Counted from the first letter of the stretch, positions 26,743 through 35,977 are shown. The stretch is 64,000 bases of DNA from Alphaproteobacteria bacterium (GCA_021151585.1 JAGKWX010000002.1:62001-126000); one strand, 5' to 3'. Notes: a model not told the origin generated them from the sequence alone. A program made the numbers and translations.

Positions 26743-27345
26743 CTAACGGCTCGTCTTCCAACTGTCACCCTCTATTGTCAAGTCCAGATAGATTTTATCA
26801 TGCATAAAGCGAATTTCTCGGGGCAATTCAAGTTGTTGCACACGCTGATAAGCGACATAGTCAATAGACCAGCCTTGCTGTTCCATATGTTGAATACGAT
26901 GAAACTCATCATACATCAGCTGATCAACTCGTCCTGGCGCCGGCAAACCGCGAACCCAATAGTACAACGACGAAACCGGCAACGACCAACCTACTTGCCG
27001 CTGCAACAAAGCCTCTGGCGTTTGCGCAGAATAGGCATGACCACGATTATCTTTTAACTGCACAAAATCAGACCGCCCTTCTATAGTCACCGATCCAATG
27101 CCAAAAGGTCCGAACAACATAATTTGGTACAACGTCGCTTGTTGTTGCCAGAAAATATTAGCGCTTAATTTCTTGCCAGGCATTTTTAAAATGAAATCAC
27201 CGCGGAATTGCCAGTCTATCATATGCGACAGCACATACTGTCGCTGCGACCAAGACAAACTCAACGACTGATCATACTTAGTCGGGGCACAAGCAGATAG
27301 CATCAAAACCAAAGCAAAGAGAATAAAAAAGTTTCTTATCGACAT
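26743..27345 (-). CDS. lolB: LolB outer-membrane lipoprotein receptor
   Basis: Accepts lipoproteins from LolA and inserts them in the outer membrane. 200 residues, with a lipobox LSAC near residue 19, then the LolB fold with a WQFRGDFILKMP strand and the hydrophobic-protrusion region around FGPFGIGSVTIEG. The C-terminal half retains the WVRGLPAPG motif, which is a LolB signature. It overlaps the upstream IMPase-like gene by 10 bp. It is essential in most gammaproteobacteria. Confidence 0.9.
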   Translation of the reverse strand: MSIRNFFILFALVLMLSACAPTKYDQSLSLSWSQRQYVLSHMIDWQFRGDFILKMPGKKLSANIFWQQQATLYQIMLFGPFGIGSVTIEGRSDFVQLKDNRGHAYSAQTPEALLQRQVGWSLPVSSLYYWVRGLPAPGRVDQLMYDEFHRIQHMEQQGWSIDYVAYQRVQQLELPREIRFMHDKIYLDLTIEGDSWKTSR

Positions 27346-28103
27346 TGATGAACCACCAAACCATTATGCGCATGCACATCTTGAGGAGCATCTAAGTCAT
27401 CGCCAAAAAACTCTACATGACCACCAGCGGCAACCACCAGCGCCAAACCGGCTGCCACATCCCAAAACATAGTGTTACGCTCATGGTAATATTCAGCGCG
27501 CCCGCAAGACACATAAGCAAGCGAAATTGCCGCACTACCAATCATGCGCACTTTGCGCCACTGTCGTGCAAAACGCATAAAGTCTATAGAGTTTTGATCG
27601 CTAAAATCTTTTGCCACAGGGAAGCCGGTATATAAAATTCCTCGTTCACTTTCTTTAACATCAGAAACAGTTATCGGCCGACTATTTAACCAAGCCCCCT
27701 CATTCACTAAGCCGGAAAATAATTCATCGCGATTAAAATCATATATAACGCCCAACATAGGCGTTTTATGCTGGCAAAGAGCAATCGACACTGCCGATAC
27801 AGGAATATTTTTATAATAATTGTAGCTACCATCGAGAGGATCTACCACCCAAAGATATTGGTGATCAGAATAACCTGCTTGCCAACCACGCTCTTCAGTC
27901 AGTACGGGAAAATCGGTAGCTGCTTGTAAAGCGCTTAAAATCACGGCTTCAACCAGGCGATCCGCTGTTATTTTCACCTCTCGCCCCACTTCTTTTTCAA
28001 CAGACGACCATTGCGAGCGATGCGCCATTAATTGCATGCCGGCAGCCAGAGCCGTACGCTCTGCGAGAGCAAGCAAATCTTTTAAATTTTTATCCACAAG
28101 CAA
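27336..28103 (-). CDS. Inositol-monophosphatase-family phosphatase
   Basis: A Mg2+-dependent phosphomonoesterase of the IMPase/CysQ/HisN superfamily. 255 residues. Metal-binding motifs are visible: the LTEERGW block, the VVDPLDGSYNY block (usual form DPIDGT-x-NF) and the C-terminal WDVAAGLALVVAAGG. Substrate cannot be assigned: histidinol phosphate, inositol phosphate or PAP are candidates. Start choice is uncertain: 28103 is a TTG codon, with a GTG two codons later. The Leu-rich 3' end overlaps lolB, so this heads the IMPase-lolB-hemA-prfA operon. ispE, a common neighbour of lolB, is not here. Confidence 0.8.
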   Translation of the reverse strand: MLVDKNLKDLLALAERTALAAGMQLMAHRSQWSSVEKEVGREVKITADRLVEAVILSALQAATDFPVLTEERGWQAGYSDHQYLWVVDPLDGSYNYYKNIPVSAVSIALCQHKTPMLGVIYDFNRDELFSGLVNEGAWLNSRPITVSDVKESERGILYTGFPVAKDFSDQNSIDFMRFARQWRKVRMIGSAAISLAYVSCGRAEYYHERNTMFWDVAAGLALVVAAGGHVEFFGDDLDAPQDVHAHNGLVVHQCR

Positions 28104-28288
28104 GCAATATGAGTCAACATGAGTATCAAAACTATAGCAAATTTCAATAAATTTTAATATGCGGCTGGGTTACATCAACTCGCCATCTTAGCATTTTATG
28201 CTAAATATAGAGGCGCCCAAGCTAAATGACGGGCAATTCTGGCAAAAATAGAGTAGAATAAGGACAATACACCTCATAATGCTCAACC

Positions 28289-30154
28289 ATGATCGAACTA
28301 AAAAACGTCACACTACGTCGTGGCACAAAAATACTCTTAGAAGACGCCAGCGCACGCCTTGAAGCAGGCTATCGCACTGGCCTAATCGGCCGAAACGGAA
28401 CCGGGAAGACCAGTCTGTTTCAGCTAATTACCGGCCAATTACACGAAGAATTGGGCAGCGTTTCTTTAGAAGTACCTCGTCACGATATTGCCTATCTAGA
28501 ACAAGCTCTACCTCATAGCGATGAAGCCGCCATAGACTATGTTAAACACGGTGATTTTGCCTGGTCGCGGATTCAACATGCACTACAACAAGCAGAAGCA
28601 GATGAAGATGGTTTGGCAATCGCACAATGTTATACGGATTTACAAGCTATTGATGGCTTTACTATAGATGCTCGCGCCAGCCAAATTCTTGATGGCTTAG
28701 GCTTTTCGCAAGAAACCTTTACAAAGCCAGTGTCAAGTTTTTCTGGCGGCTGGCAAATGCGCTTACAACTAGCGCGCACTCTACTGGCGCCAGCGACACT
28801 ATTACTACTTGATGAACCAACCAATCACTTAGATATCGAAGCTATTTTATGGCTAGAAACATGGTTGCAAACAAAAAAATGCTCCATGCTTATTATATCT
28901 CATGATCGTGATTTTCTGGATAACGTTTGTACACATACATTGCATTTGCGTCAACGCACCCTAAGACTGTACACAGGCAACTACTCTTCATTTGCCCGGC
29001 AGTTTGAAATGCAGCTAGAACAAGAAGCTAGTGCTGCTGAAAAAATTTCACGGCAACGTGCACATATGCAATCATTTGTTGATCGTTTTCGCTACAAAGC
29101 TTCCAAGGCAAAACAAGCGCAAAGTCGTATTAAAGCAATTGAAAAACTCACCATGACCGTTGGATTACAACGCGAAAATCCTTTTTCATTTCAATTTTTT
29201 CCTTGCGCAGAGCTATCAGACCCAATAGTAAAAATCGACACCTCGGTAGGTTATGGTGATAAAATTATTTTAAACAAAGTCGGCATGAATGTTAATCATG
29301 ATGATCGCATCGCTTTTCTCGGTCGCAATGGCGGCGGTAAAAGCACCATAGTCAAAGCAATAGCCGGTGAGTTGCCAGCAATAAATGGCGAAATCATCTA
29401 TCATCCTAAACTTAAGATTGGCTATTTTTCACAGCAACAATTAGACACCTTAGACTACGACTCAACACCGTACGAACATGTCCAACAACTCGATAAAAAG
29501 TTGGGTGAAACCGAAATACGTAAATATCTCGGCGGTTTTGGCTTTACGGGTGACTGCGTATTTGATCGAGTACGACACTTTTCAGGGGGAGAAAAAGCAC
29601 GCTTGGCTTTAGCGCTACTCATCTATCATCGACCAAATTTATTACTACTTGATGAACCGACTAACCATTTGGATTTACAAATGCGCGAGGCGCTGATCAT
29701 CGCTTTGCAAAGCTACCAAGGCTCCGTCATTTTGGTATCGCACGACCGTTACTTTGTCAGCAGCATTTCTGACCAATTATACTGGATTAAACAAAACCAA
29801 TTAGAGTTATTTCCTGGCGATTTAGAAGATTATCAACACGCTGTTTTAGCCAAAGAAGACTTAGCTAGTACTAAAAAAAACACGGCTAAAAATGACAATG
29901 CCTCCCTGATTAAGACGGCTACACCTGCCAATAGCATAAACTCAGAGCATAAAAATGCGGGTAAAAAACGCAAAAAAATAGAGTCGAAACTTGAAACCCT
30001 CAAAGAAAAAATAGCAGAAACTGAACAAGAATTGGAAAATCAAGATCTTTATCTACCCGAAAATGCTAAAAAATTAGAAGCATTACTGAGTAAACACAAC
30101 GACTATAAACATAATTTGCAAACAACAGAGGATGAATGGCTTGCACTCGATTAA
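28289..30154 (+). CDS. yheS: YheS-type ABC-F ribosome-associated ATPase
   Basis: A soluble ABC-F protein with two ABC domains that act on the ribosome. 621 residues. First Walker A GRNGTGKT, second GRNGGGKS; signature motifs FSGGWQMR and FSGGEKAR; Walker B LLLLDEPTNHLD in both halves. An inter-domain arm of about 80 residues (RQRAHMQSFVDRFRYKA) and a charged C-terminal coiled coil (after about 560) are typical of YheS. No transmembrane segments. The gene is divergent from the IMPase operon and 28 bp upstream of tRNA-Gln. Confidence 0.9.
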   Translation: MIELKNVTLRRGTKILLEDASARLEAGYRTGLIGRNGTGKTSLFQLITGQLHEELGSVSLEVPRHDIAYLEQALPHSDEAAIDYVKHGDFAWSRIQHALQQAEADEDGLAIAQCYTDLQAIDGFTIDARASQILDGLGFSQETFTKPVSSFSGGWQMRLQLARTLLAPATLLLLDEPTNHLDIEAILWLETWLQTKKCSMLIISHDRDFLDNVCTHTLHLRQRTLRLYTGNYSSFARQFEMQLEQEASAAEKISRQRAHMQSFVDRFRYKASKAKQAQSRIKAIEKLTMTVGLQRENPFSFQFFPCAELSDPIVKIDTSVGYGDKIILNKVGMNVNHDDRIAFLGRNGGGKSTIVKAIAGELPAINGEIIYHPKLKIGYFSQQQLDTLDYDSTPYEHVQQLDKKLGETEIRKYLGGFGFTGDCVFDRVRHFSGGEKARLALALLIYHRPNLLLLDEPTNHLDLQMREALIIALQSYQGSVILVSHDRYFVSSISDQLYWIKQNQLELFPGDLEDYQHAVLAKEDLASTKKNTAKNDNASLIKTATPANSINSEHKNAGKKRKKIESKLETLKEKIAETEQELENQDLYLPENAKKLEALLSKHNDYKHNLQTTEDEWLALD

Positions 30155-30182
30155 AAAATCTGTAAAAATACAACTTCTTCTT

Positions 30183-30257
30183 TGGGGCGTCGCCAAGCGG
30201 TAAGGCACGGGGTTTTGATCTCCGCATACCTAGGTTCGAATCCTAGCGCCCCAGCCA
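30183..30257 (+). tRNA. tRNA-Gln (anticodon TTG)
   Basis: 75 nt, with a 7-bp acceptor stem (TGGGGCG with CGCCCCA), D-arm with GCGGTAAGGC, anticodon stem CGGGG/CTCCG (one G-U pair) around loop TTTTGAT with anticodon TTG, T-arm with TTCGAAT and an encoded CCA. The U1-A72-type first pair is usual for bacterial tRNA-Gln. It lies 24 bp upstream of prs, as in several gammaproteobacteria, and may share a transcript with it. Confidence 0.95.
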
Positions 30258-30280
30258 ATTCTTTAGCTAAGGCGGATTTT

Positions 30281-31231
30281 GTGTCTTCTGAGATTAAAAT
30301 ATTTACGGGTAACGCCAATATTCCTCTTGCACAAAAAATCGCGCAACACTTAGGGTTACCTTTAGGTAATATGAAAGTTGGCCGTTACAGTGACGGCGAA
30401 ATTACTGTAGAAATTCTCGAAAATGTCCGCGGTCGCGAAATTTTCTTAATTCAACCCATGTGTCCGCCAGTAAATGACCATCTCATGGAGCTGATGTTTA
30501 TGGCAGATGCTTTCCTGCGCGCATCAGTAAGCAAGATAACCCTAATTTGCCCATATTTTGGTTATGCGCGCCAAGATAGACGCGTACGGTCAACACGCGT
30601 ACCCATTTCAGCCCGGGTCGTTGCAGATATGCTAGTTAGCGCCGGAATTGATCATGTCTTAACCGTCGACATTCACGCCGACCAAATTCAAGGCTTTTTT
30701 TCCATCCCGGTAGACAACGTCTACAGCACCTCGATTTTCTTAGAAGATATTCGCCAACGCTTTTCAACCAATGACGACATCATGGTAGTCTCACCCGATG
30801 TTGGCGGCGTAGTGCGCGCCCGAGCTGTGGCCAAACACCTCGGAACAGATTTAGCTATTCTAGATAAACGACGCCCCAAAGCAAATGAAGCAAAAATTAT
30901 GCATATCATTGGCGATGTTACAGATAAAAACTGCATTTTGGTCGACGACATGATTGACACAGCAGGAACATTACGCGCAGGGGTTGACGCCCTGAAAGAA
31001 CAGGGTGCAAAAAGCATTAGCGCTTACATCACCCACCCAATCCTTTCAGGAAAAGCAATTGAAAACATTGAATTATCTCAACTTGATCAATTAATTGTGA
31101 CTGACACCATCCCACTAAGCGACAAGGCGCTAGAATGCAAAAAAATCCGCCAAGTCTCAGTAAGCCACATGCTAGCGCAATGTATTGACCGCATGTGCCG
31201 CGGAACATCTTTAATGTCCATGTTTCCTTAA
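30281..31231 (+). CDS. prs: Ribose-phosphate pyrophosphokinase (PRPP synthase)
   Basis: Makes phosphoribosyl pyrophosphate for nucleotide, His and Trp synthesis. It contains the class I signatures PYFGYARQDRR and the PRPP-binding loop VDDMIDTAGTL near the C-terminus. The frame is open back to 30182 through the tRNA gene, but the GTG at 30281 gives VSSEIKIFTGNANIPLAQ, which matches the family N-terminus, and has an AAGG site about 8 bases upstream. It is therefore preferred (316 aa). It is followed by rplY after about 250 bp. Confidence 0.95.
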   Translation: MSSEIKIFTGNANIPLAQKIAQHLGLPLGNMKVGRYSDGEITVEILENVRGREIFLIQPMCPPVNDHLMELMFMADAFLRASVSKITLICPYFGYARQDRRVRSTRVPISARVVADMLVSAGIDHVLTVDIHADQIQGFFSIPVDNVYSTSIFLEDIRQRFSTNDDIMVVSPDVGGVVRARAVAKHLGTDLAILDKRRPKANEAKIMHIIGDVTDKNCILVDDMIDTAGTLRAGVDALKEQGAKSISAYITHPILSGKAIENIELSQLDQLIVTDTIPLSDKALECKKIRQVSVSHMLAQCIDRMCRGTSLMSMFP

Positions 31232-31482
31232 TCCACATAGTGATAAACATATCTGCTACGGAACAAAGCTAAGTTAACCTGTAACATGACAACCAAATAG
31301 CGATAAATCACACAAGCTTAATCCGTTAAATTTAAGATCCACATAAACAACCGCCGCAATACGCCATAATAATTTTCTCACATTAACCGATATCACTTCC
31401 TCTCACTGGCTTTTTCCGATAAAATACATGGCCCTAGATTTGGTCGCGAATCCGGGGTATTTATTTAATTTTGGAGAAAACT

Positions 31483-32190
31483 ATGTCAAATTCTACTTTT
31501 ACGCTGCCAGCGTCAGCGCGCAGTGTTATGGGGAAAGGTGCGAGCCGCCGCCTACGTCGTCAGGGAGATCTTGTCCCGGCTATTGTTTATGGCGCCAACA
31601 AAACCCCTGAAAACATCACCATCGAACAACGAATACTACGAAAGGCTTTGGAAAATGAAGCTTTCTATAGCCATATTATCGAACTCGCTATTGATAACAA
31701 AAAAGAAAATGTTGTCCTAAAAGCATTACAACGTCATCCATATAAATCATTAATTATGCACGCTGACTTTATGCGTATTGACGAAAATGCAAAAATTCAC
31801 ATGCACGTTCCATTACATTTTACTGGCGAAGATGTGGCTCCTGGCATTAAGGTTGGCAAAGGTATCCTAAGTCGCCACGTTGTGGAATTGGAAGTCATCT
31901 GTTTGCCAAGTGACCTGCCAGAATTTATTGAAGTGAATGTTAGTCATATGGATCTTGATCAAATATTGCATATATCTAATATTACGGCACCTAAAGGCGT
32001 CGTTTTTTCTGCTTTAAATCATGGCAACGATATGGCGATTGCCAGCGTTCATCTGCCACGAGGCGCTGCTCAACAGGAAGATATTGATGTTGCTGCCGCT
32101 GAAGCCGCTGCCAAAGCCGCCGCTGAAGCTGCCAATCCAACCGCTCACAGCAATGATAGCGGCAAGCAGAAGCCGAAGACTGGCAAATAA
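31483..32190 (+). CDS. rplY: Ribosomal protein bL25 (general stress protein CTC type)
   Basis: A 5S rRNA-binding protein of the large subunit. 235 residues, the long CTC form: L25 domain (about 1-95, GKGASRRLRRQGDLVPAIVYG) plus a C-terminal TL5-type beta domain and an Ala/Glu-rich tail (VAAAEAAAKAAAEAANP). The ATG at 31483 has GGAG 9 bases upstream and is preferred over the upstream in-frame ATG at 31471. Its TAA stop overlaps the pth start (TAATG). Confidence 0.95.
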   Translation: MSNSTFTLPASARSVMGKGASRRLRRQGDLVPAIVYGANKTPENITIEQRILRKALENEAFYSHIIELAIDNKKENVVLKALQRHPYKSLIMHADFMRIDENAKIHMHVPLHFTGEDVAPGIKVGKGILSRHVVELEVICLPSDLPEFIEVNVSHMDLDQILHISNITAPKGVVFSALNHGNDMAIASVHLPRGAAQQEDIDVAAAEAAAKAAAEAANPTAHSNDSGKQKPKTGK

Positions 32191-32741
32191 TGCCTCCCAT
32201 CAAGTTAATCATTGGATTAGCAAATCCGGGTGATCGTTATACGAACACCCGGCATAATGCTGGCGAATGGTTTGTTAACTTATTTGCCTCAACAAGCGAT
32301 TGGAAAAAAGAAAATTTTTTACATGCTCGCGTAGCAAAAAAAGATATTTTATTTGCTGTCCCAACAACTTATATGAACTTAAGCGGTCAAGCCGCACAAG
32401 CCTTGGCCCATTACTACAAAATAACACCGGAAGAGATTTTGGTGGCGCATGACGAAATTGATTTGCCGGCCGGGACCATTCGCTTAAAAAAGGCCGGCGG
32501 CCACGGCGGACATAATGGCCTCCGCGATATTATTAAACATTTAGGCACACAAAATTTTTGGCGGTTACGTATTGGCGTCGGACGACCAACGCTTGCAGCA
32601 CAAGTGGAAAGTCATGTATTAAACCCACCAACCAAAGAAGAACGCCAGCACATTGACCTTAGTTTAACGAACGCGGAAACCATTACACCGCTCTTATTAG
32701 AGGGCCAGTTTCAGAAGGCGATGCAGTTATTGCACACATAA
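32190..32741 (+). CDS. pth: Peptidyl-tRNA hydrolase
   Basis: Releases tRNA from drop-off peptidyl-tRNAs. 183 residues. It has the signature LANPGDRYTNTRHNAGEWF with Asn12 and catalytic His22, then MNLSGQA, the VAHDEIDLPAG Asp motif and the GGHGGHNGLRDI loop. It is translationally coupled to rplY by the TAATG overlap. Directly after its stop, in the same frame, starts a decayed ATPase fragment. Confidence 0.96.
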   Translation: MPPIKLIIGLANPGDRYTNTRHNAGEWFVNLFASTSDWKKENFLHARVAKKDILFAVPTTYMNLSGQAAQALAHYYKITPEEILVAHDEIDLPAGTIRLKKAGGHGGHNGLRDIIKHLGTQNFWRLRIGVGRPTLAAQVESHVLNPPTKEERQHIDLSLTNAETITPLLLEGQFQKAMQLLHT

Positions 32742-33046
32742 CGCAAGATTTTTGCAAAAATTAGGACTATGCAAAATGCGATTTCTGGAAATATTAATCA
32801 GCCAAGTGATATTGGCAGATTGCGCGAATTATTTTTTATTCAAGCATTAGCTGGCGCAAAAAAAAAACGGTTACTTATAGCCACATAGGCGATTATCAAA
32901 TAGATGATGTTATTTTTGAAATTGGTGGAAACAACAAAAAAATGCGAAAAATTCAAGATCAAAAAAAGGCATTTTTAGTAAAAAATGATATTCTAGTGTC
33001 ACGTCAAAAAGAAATTCCGTTAATGTTATTTGGTTTTTTATATTAA
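32742..33046 (+). pseudogene. Decayed C-terminal fragment of a DUF4143-type AAA ATPase
   Basis: Read in the pth frame from just after its stop, the region gives MQNAISGNINQPSDIGRL then RELFFIQALAGA. A 10-A run (near 32860-32870) follows, where the frame must shift by one. The other frame then continues with GDYQIDDVIFEIGGNNKK and closes with KEIPLMLFGFLY at 33046. The LREXFF, GDF/Y..V...FEIGGK.K and IPL.LFGFLY blocks are the C-terminal DUF4143 signature of a widespread ATPase family found in toxin-like and mobile contexts. The N-terminal ATPase domain is absent. This is a broken remnant, inserted between pth and ychF. Confidence 0.75.
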
Positions 33047-33057
33047 AAGTAGGAGTA

Positions 33058-34158
33058 ATGATGGGTTTTAAATGTGGTATCGTTGGCTTACCAAATGTCG
33101 GTAAATCAACACTTTTCAAAGCATTAACGCAATCAGCGAATGTCGAAGTAGCTAATTTTCCGTTCTGTACAATTGACCCCAATGTTGGGATGGTTGCCGT
33201 GCCTGATAAACGCATCAAAGCGCTCATTGACATCGTACAACCTGAACGCGTGGTTCCGACAACTATGGAATTTGTCGATATCGCCGGCCTTGTCGCTGGT
33301 GCATCTGAAGGCGCTGGTCTCGGCAACCAATTTCTTGCGCATATTCGCGAAACTGATGCGATTGCACAAGTAGTACGCTGTTTTGAAAATGATGATATTA
33401 TTCATGTTAACAATAAAGTCGACCCTCTCAGCGATATCGAAACCATTCACACAGAATTAGCACTGGCAGACTTTAACACTGTACAAAAAGCTCTAGTCCG
33501 CGTGAATAAAAATTCACGAAATGGTGATAAAGATGCCGCCAAAGAACAAGCATTGTTAGAAAAAATTAAACAAGAGTTAAATAATGGCGTTGCGATTCGT
33601 ACGTTACCATTAAGCGAAGATGAGAAAAAAATATTAAGAAATTTACATTTATTAACCGCAAAACCCATGTTATACATTGCCAATGTCAACGAGAACGGTT
33701 TTGGCGATGACAATATTCATCTACTCAATGTTCGAAAACATGCTAACAAAGAAAATGCAAGCGTTGTGCCTGTATGTGCTGCATTTGAATCTGAGCTTGC
33801 GGGCATGGATGAAGAAGAACAACGAGTATTTTTAGCTGAAATTGGTTTAACAGATTCTGGACTACACCGCATGATTCAAGCAGGCTATGAGTTGCTAGAA
33901 TTACAAACGTATTTCACAGCAGGTAAAAAAGAAGTTCGCGCTTGGACTATTCGAAAAGGCAATAGCGCGCCACAAGCGGCCGGTGTTATTCATACCGATT
34001 TTGAACGTGGATTTATCCGCGCTGAAGTCATTGCTTATGATGATTTTATCCAATATAAAGGCGAACAAGGCGCCAAAGAAGCTGGTAAACTTCGCTCAGA
34101 AGGCAAAGAATATATTGTTAAAGATGGCGATGTCATTCATTTTAGATTTAATGTCTAA
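33058..34158 (+). CDS. ychF: YchF/OLA1 ribosome-binding ATPase
   Basis: An Obg-family P-loop protein that hydrolyses ATP and binds the ribosome. 366 residues. G1 GLPNVGKS at 10-17; the G4 position reads NVNE rather than NKxD, the family feature behind its ATP preference. A C-terminal TGS domain follows (TFFTAGKKEVRAWTIRKG region). ATGs at 33058 and 33061 both follow an AGGAG site, and either may be used. In many gammaproteobacteria it follows pth directly; here the ATPase remnant separates them. Confidence 0.96.
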   Translation: MMGFKCGIVGLPNVGKSTLFKALTQSANVEVANFPFCTIDPNVGMVAVPDKRIKALIDIVQPERVVPTTMEFVDIAGLVAGASEGAGLGNQFLAHIRETDAIAQVVRCFENDDIIHVNNKVDPLSDIETIHTELALADFNTVQKALVRVNKNSRNGDKDAAKEQALLEKIKQELNNGVAIRTLPLSEDEKKILRNLHLLTAKPMLYIANVNENGFGDDNIHLLNVRKHANKENASVVPVCAAFESELAGMDEEEQRVFLAEIGLTDSGLHRMIQAGYELLELQTYFTAGKKEVRAWTIRKGNSAPQAAGVIHTDFERGFIRAEVIAYDDFIQYKGEQGAKEAGKLRSEGKEYIVKDGDVIHFRFNV

Positions 34159-34172
34159 AATAAATCTTGATA

Positions 34173-34203
34173 CCCGACAAATTTTTTACACAGGTTTGTC
34201 GGG
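34173..34203 (+). terminator. Stem-loop after ychF
   Basis: CCCGACAAA at 34173-34181 pairs with TTTGTCGGG at 34195-34203 around a 13-nt loop that contains a T6 run. It begins 15 bp after the ychF stop. There is no T-tail after the stem, so the terminator call is moderate. It may also serve the convergent ABC gene at 34353. Confidence 0.5.
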
Positions 34204-34352
34204 CCTGTAGAGCTTATATCTTTACACACCTCTACTAGGTTGTTAATTTACTTACCTGTTATGAAGCTCTTCTTTCGAAAAAATATAAAGATCTAATATT
34301 ATAGTGTTTAACTAAACTGTCATTATCTTGTGTTAGTCCTCTTAATATTAAA

Positions 34353-35663
34353 CTAGCCAGGATTTTCTAAACTCAAAACACCAGCATTAAAATCATAGGC
34401 AAATAATTCCGCATAACGCCCCCAATCTATCATGGTCGTTAAAATACGCGAAGCTTCTTGTTCGCTAAAATATTCTTGTAATTCCCGCAAGAAAATTTCT
34501 TCTGAAAGACTGTGCTTATGTTCATCATCTAAAGAACGACGAATATGTTTTGCCAATGGGATATAATGAAGAATTTGTTTTGAAAATAGTTTTTTTCTCT
34601 CTTGCATATCCGCATTTGCAAAAGCTGCACCTTCAGATGTAATCGTAATATCTCCTTGCGAGACACGAGCGAAATTTAGCAACTCCAATACCTCTGTGAT
34701 AGGAAATAAATCGTCACCGTCTAGAAATACTTTTTCAGATAATTCTGGCAAATCCATTCGCCCTTTGTGCTCTGGCGCATTAAGAGTTTCCAATAAACCA
34801 GCAATATCAGAGACCTGAACATCTGGCAAACGGTAGCCCAATCCTGCTGTTCTAGCCTGTAAGCGTGCCACCCCACGACCGCCATCTCGTGTTGTCATCA
34901 ATGTGTAAATTCGATCGACGACTTGACGAAATGGCTTTGATTGCGAGTATCGGGGGTAAGGCAAATCAACAATCAATTCAGCTTTTATTTTACCAGGATT
35001 GTCATCAAAAATAATTATCCTATCCGCCATTTCGACAGCTTCATCAATATCATGTGTCACCAGTAAAATACCGTTTAAACGCGTTTTTTTTGTATGCCAC
35101 AAATCAAGTAAGTCACTACGCAAATTTTCTGATGTTAACACGTCCAGCGCTGAAAATGGTTCATCCATTAATAACACATCTGGATTTACCACTAGCGCGC
35201 GAGCAAAACCGACTCGCTGACGCATACCACCTGATAATTCCTTGGGAAAAGCCGATTCAAAACCATCTAAGCCAATCGTATCAATCGCGCGCAAAGCACG
35301 ATGACGCCTTTCGTGCAAACTTAAACCTTGCGCTTCTAAACCTAACTCAACATTTTGCAAAACCGTTAACCAAGGCATCAAAGCAAACGATTGAAACACC
35401 ATCGAAATCCCTTGTACCGGCTCTGTGACTTTGTGTCCACGATAAAAAATTTCACCTTGCGATGGATCTACCAAACCAGCAATAATGCGAAGTAAGGTAG
35501 ATTTTCCGGCGCCAGATTTTCCTAAGAGCGCAACAATTTCACCTGGCTTCAAATCAAAATGGATATCTTGCAAAACATTTAATGATTGCTTGGATCCTTT
35601 ATGAAACGATTTGCTCACATGAGAAACTTGAATAATGCTAGAAATTTCAGGTTTATTCATCAC
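34353..35663 (-). CDS. NitT/TauT-type ABC importer ATPase with AAA-associated C-domain
   Basis: 436 residues. The N-terminal ABC domain has Walker A GKSGAGKST at 48-56, Q-loop VFQSFALMPWLT, signature LSGGMRQR and Walker B DVLLMDEPF. A C-terminal extension of about 170 residues (after 260) matches the AAA-associated domain found with such ATPases, with a winged-helix-like block around FPITEVLELLNFARVSQGDI. It presumably energises the fused permease at 35916-37655, but 250 bp with an opposite-strand gene remnant separate them. No substrate-binding protein is nearby, so the substrate is unknown. Confidence 0.85.
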   Translation of the reverse strand: MMNKPEISSIIQVSHVSKSFHKGSKQSLNVLQDIHFDLKPGEIVALLGKSGAGKSTLLRIIAGLVDPSQGEIFYRGHKVTEPVQGISMVFQSFALMPWLTVLQNVELGLEAQGLSLHERRHRALRAIDTIGLDGFESAFPKELSGGMRQRVGFARALVVNPDVLLMDEPFSALDVLTSENLRSDLLDLWHTKKTRLNGILLVTHDIDEAVEMADRIIIFDDNPGKIKAELIVDLPYPRYSQSKPFRQVVDRIYTLMTTRDGGRGVARLQARTAGLGYRLPDVQVSDIAGLLETLNAPEHKGRMDLPELSEKVFLDGDDLFPITEVLELLNFARVSQGDITITSEGAAFANADMQERKKLFSKQILHYIPLAKHIRRSLDDEHKHSLSEEIFLRELQEYFSEQEASRILTTMIDWGRYAELFAYDFNAGVLSLENPG

Positions 35664-35682
35664 AATATCTGCCTACTGCCTG

Positions 35683-35714
35683 TTGACTTTATTAAGTTTT
35701 TAAAACAGTATAAT
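35683..35714 (+). promoter_or_regulatory. Candidate promoter of the truncated membrane-protein gene
   Basis: TTGACT at 35683-35688 and a perfect TATAAT at 35709-35714, 20 bp apart, which is longer than the usual 17. It lies 20 bp upstream of the ATG at 35735. The perfect -10 is the main evidence. Confidence 0.35.
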
Positions 35715-35734
35715 TCATTTTATTTGGTTTCTCT

Positions 35735-35977
35735 ATGTTAACAACCAAGTCGTTGATTGGCTTGATTTCATTGCTCATAATAGCAGCAGTTTTTTTAGAT
35801 CCTGTACGTTATACAGCCGGAGACGCGCGCAACACTTTACTAACTAGTGAAGCAATAATTCAGCATGGAACCATTAAACTTGACATTTACTGCAAGCACG
35901 CAGATTTGTGCGGCGCTACTCAACATGAAAGCGCCCCTCTGCAAGGGCATAAAGCGGACGCCAAACAAAGCGATTAA
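35735..35977 (+). pseudogene. Truncated N-terminus of a polytopic (glycosyltransferase-39-like) membrane protein
   Basis: An 80-codon ORF whose first 50 residues look genuine: one transmembrane helix (about 7-22) and then TAGDARNTLLTSEAIIQHGTIKLD, which resembles the first periplasmic loop of large glycosyltransferase-type membrane proteins (DAR, then LLxSEAIL-x-HGT-x-LD). After about residue 55 the frame runs antisense through the 3' end of the permease gene and loses any such pattern. A gene of several hundred residues is therefore reduced to its start. It still has a promoter-like sequence. The family assignment comes from memory of the motif and is tentative. Confidence 0.5.

Noticed and set aside
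35054..35428. 124-codon plus-strand ORF opposite the ABC ATPase
   Set aside because: Antisense shadow of conserved ABC motifs.
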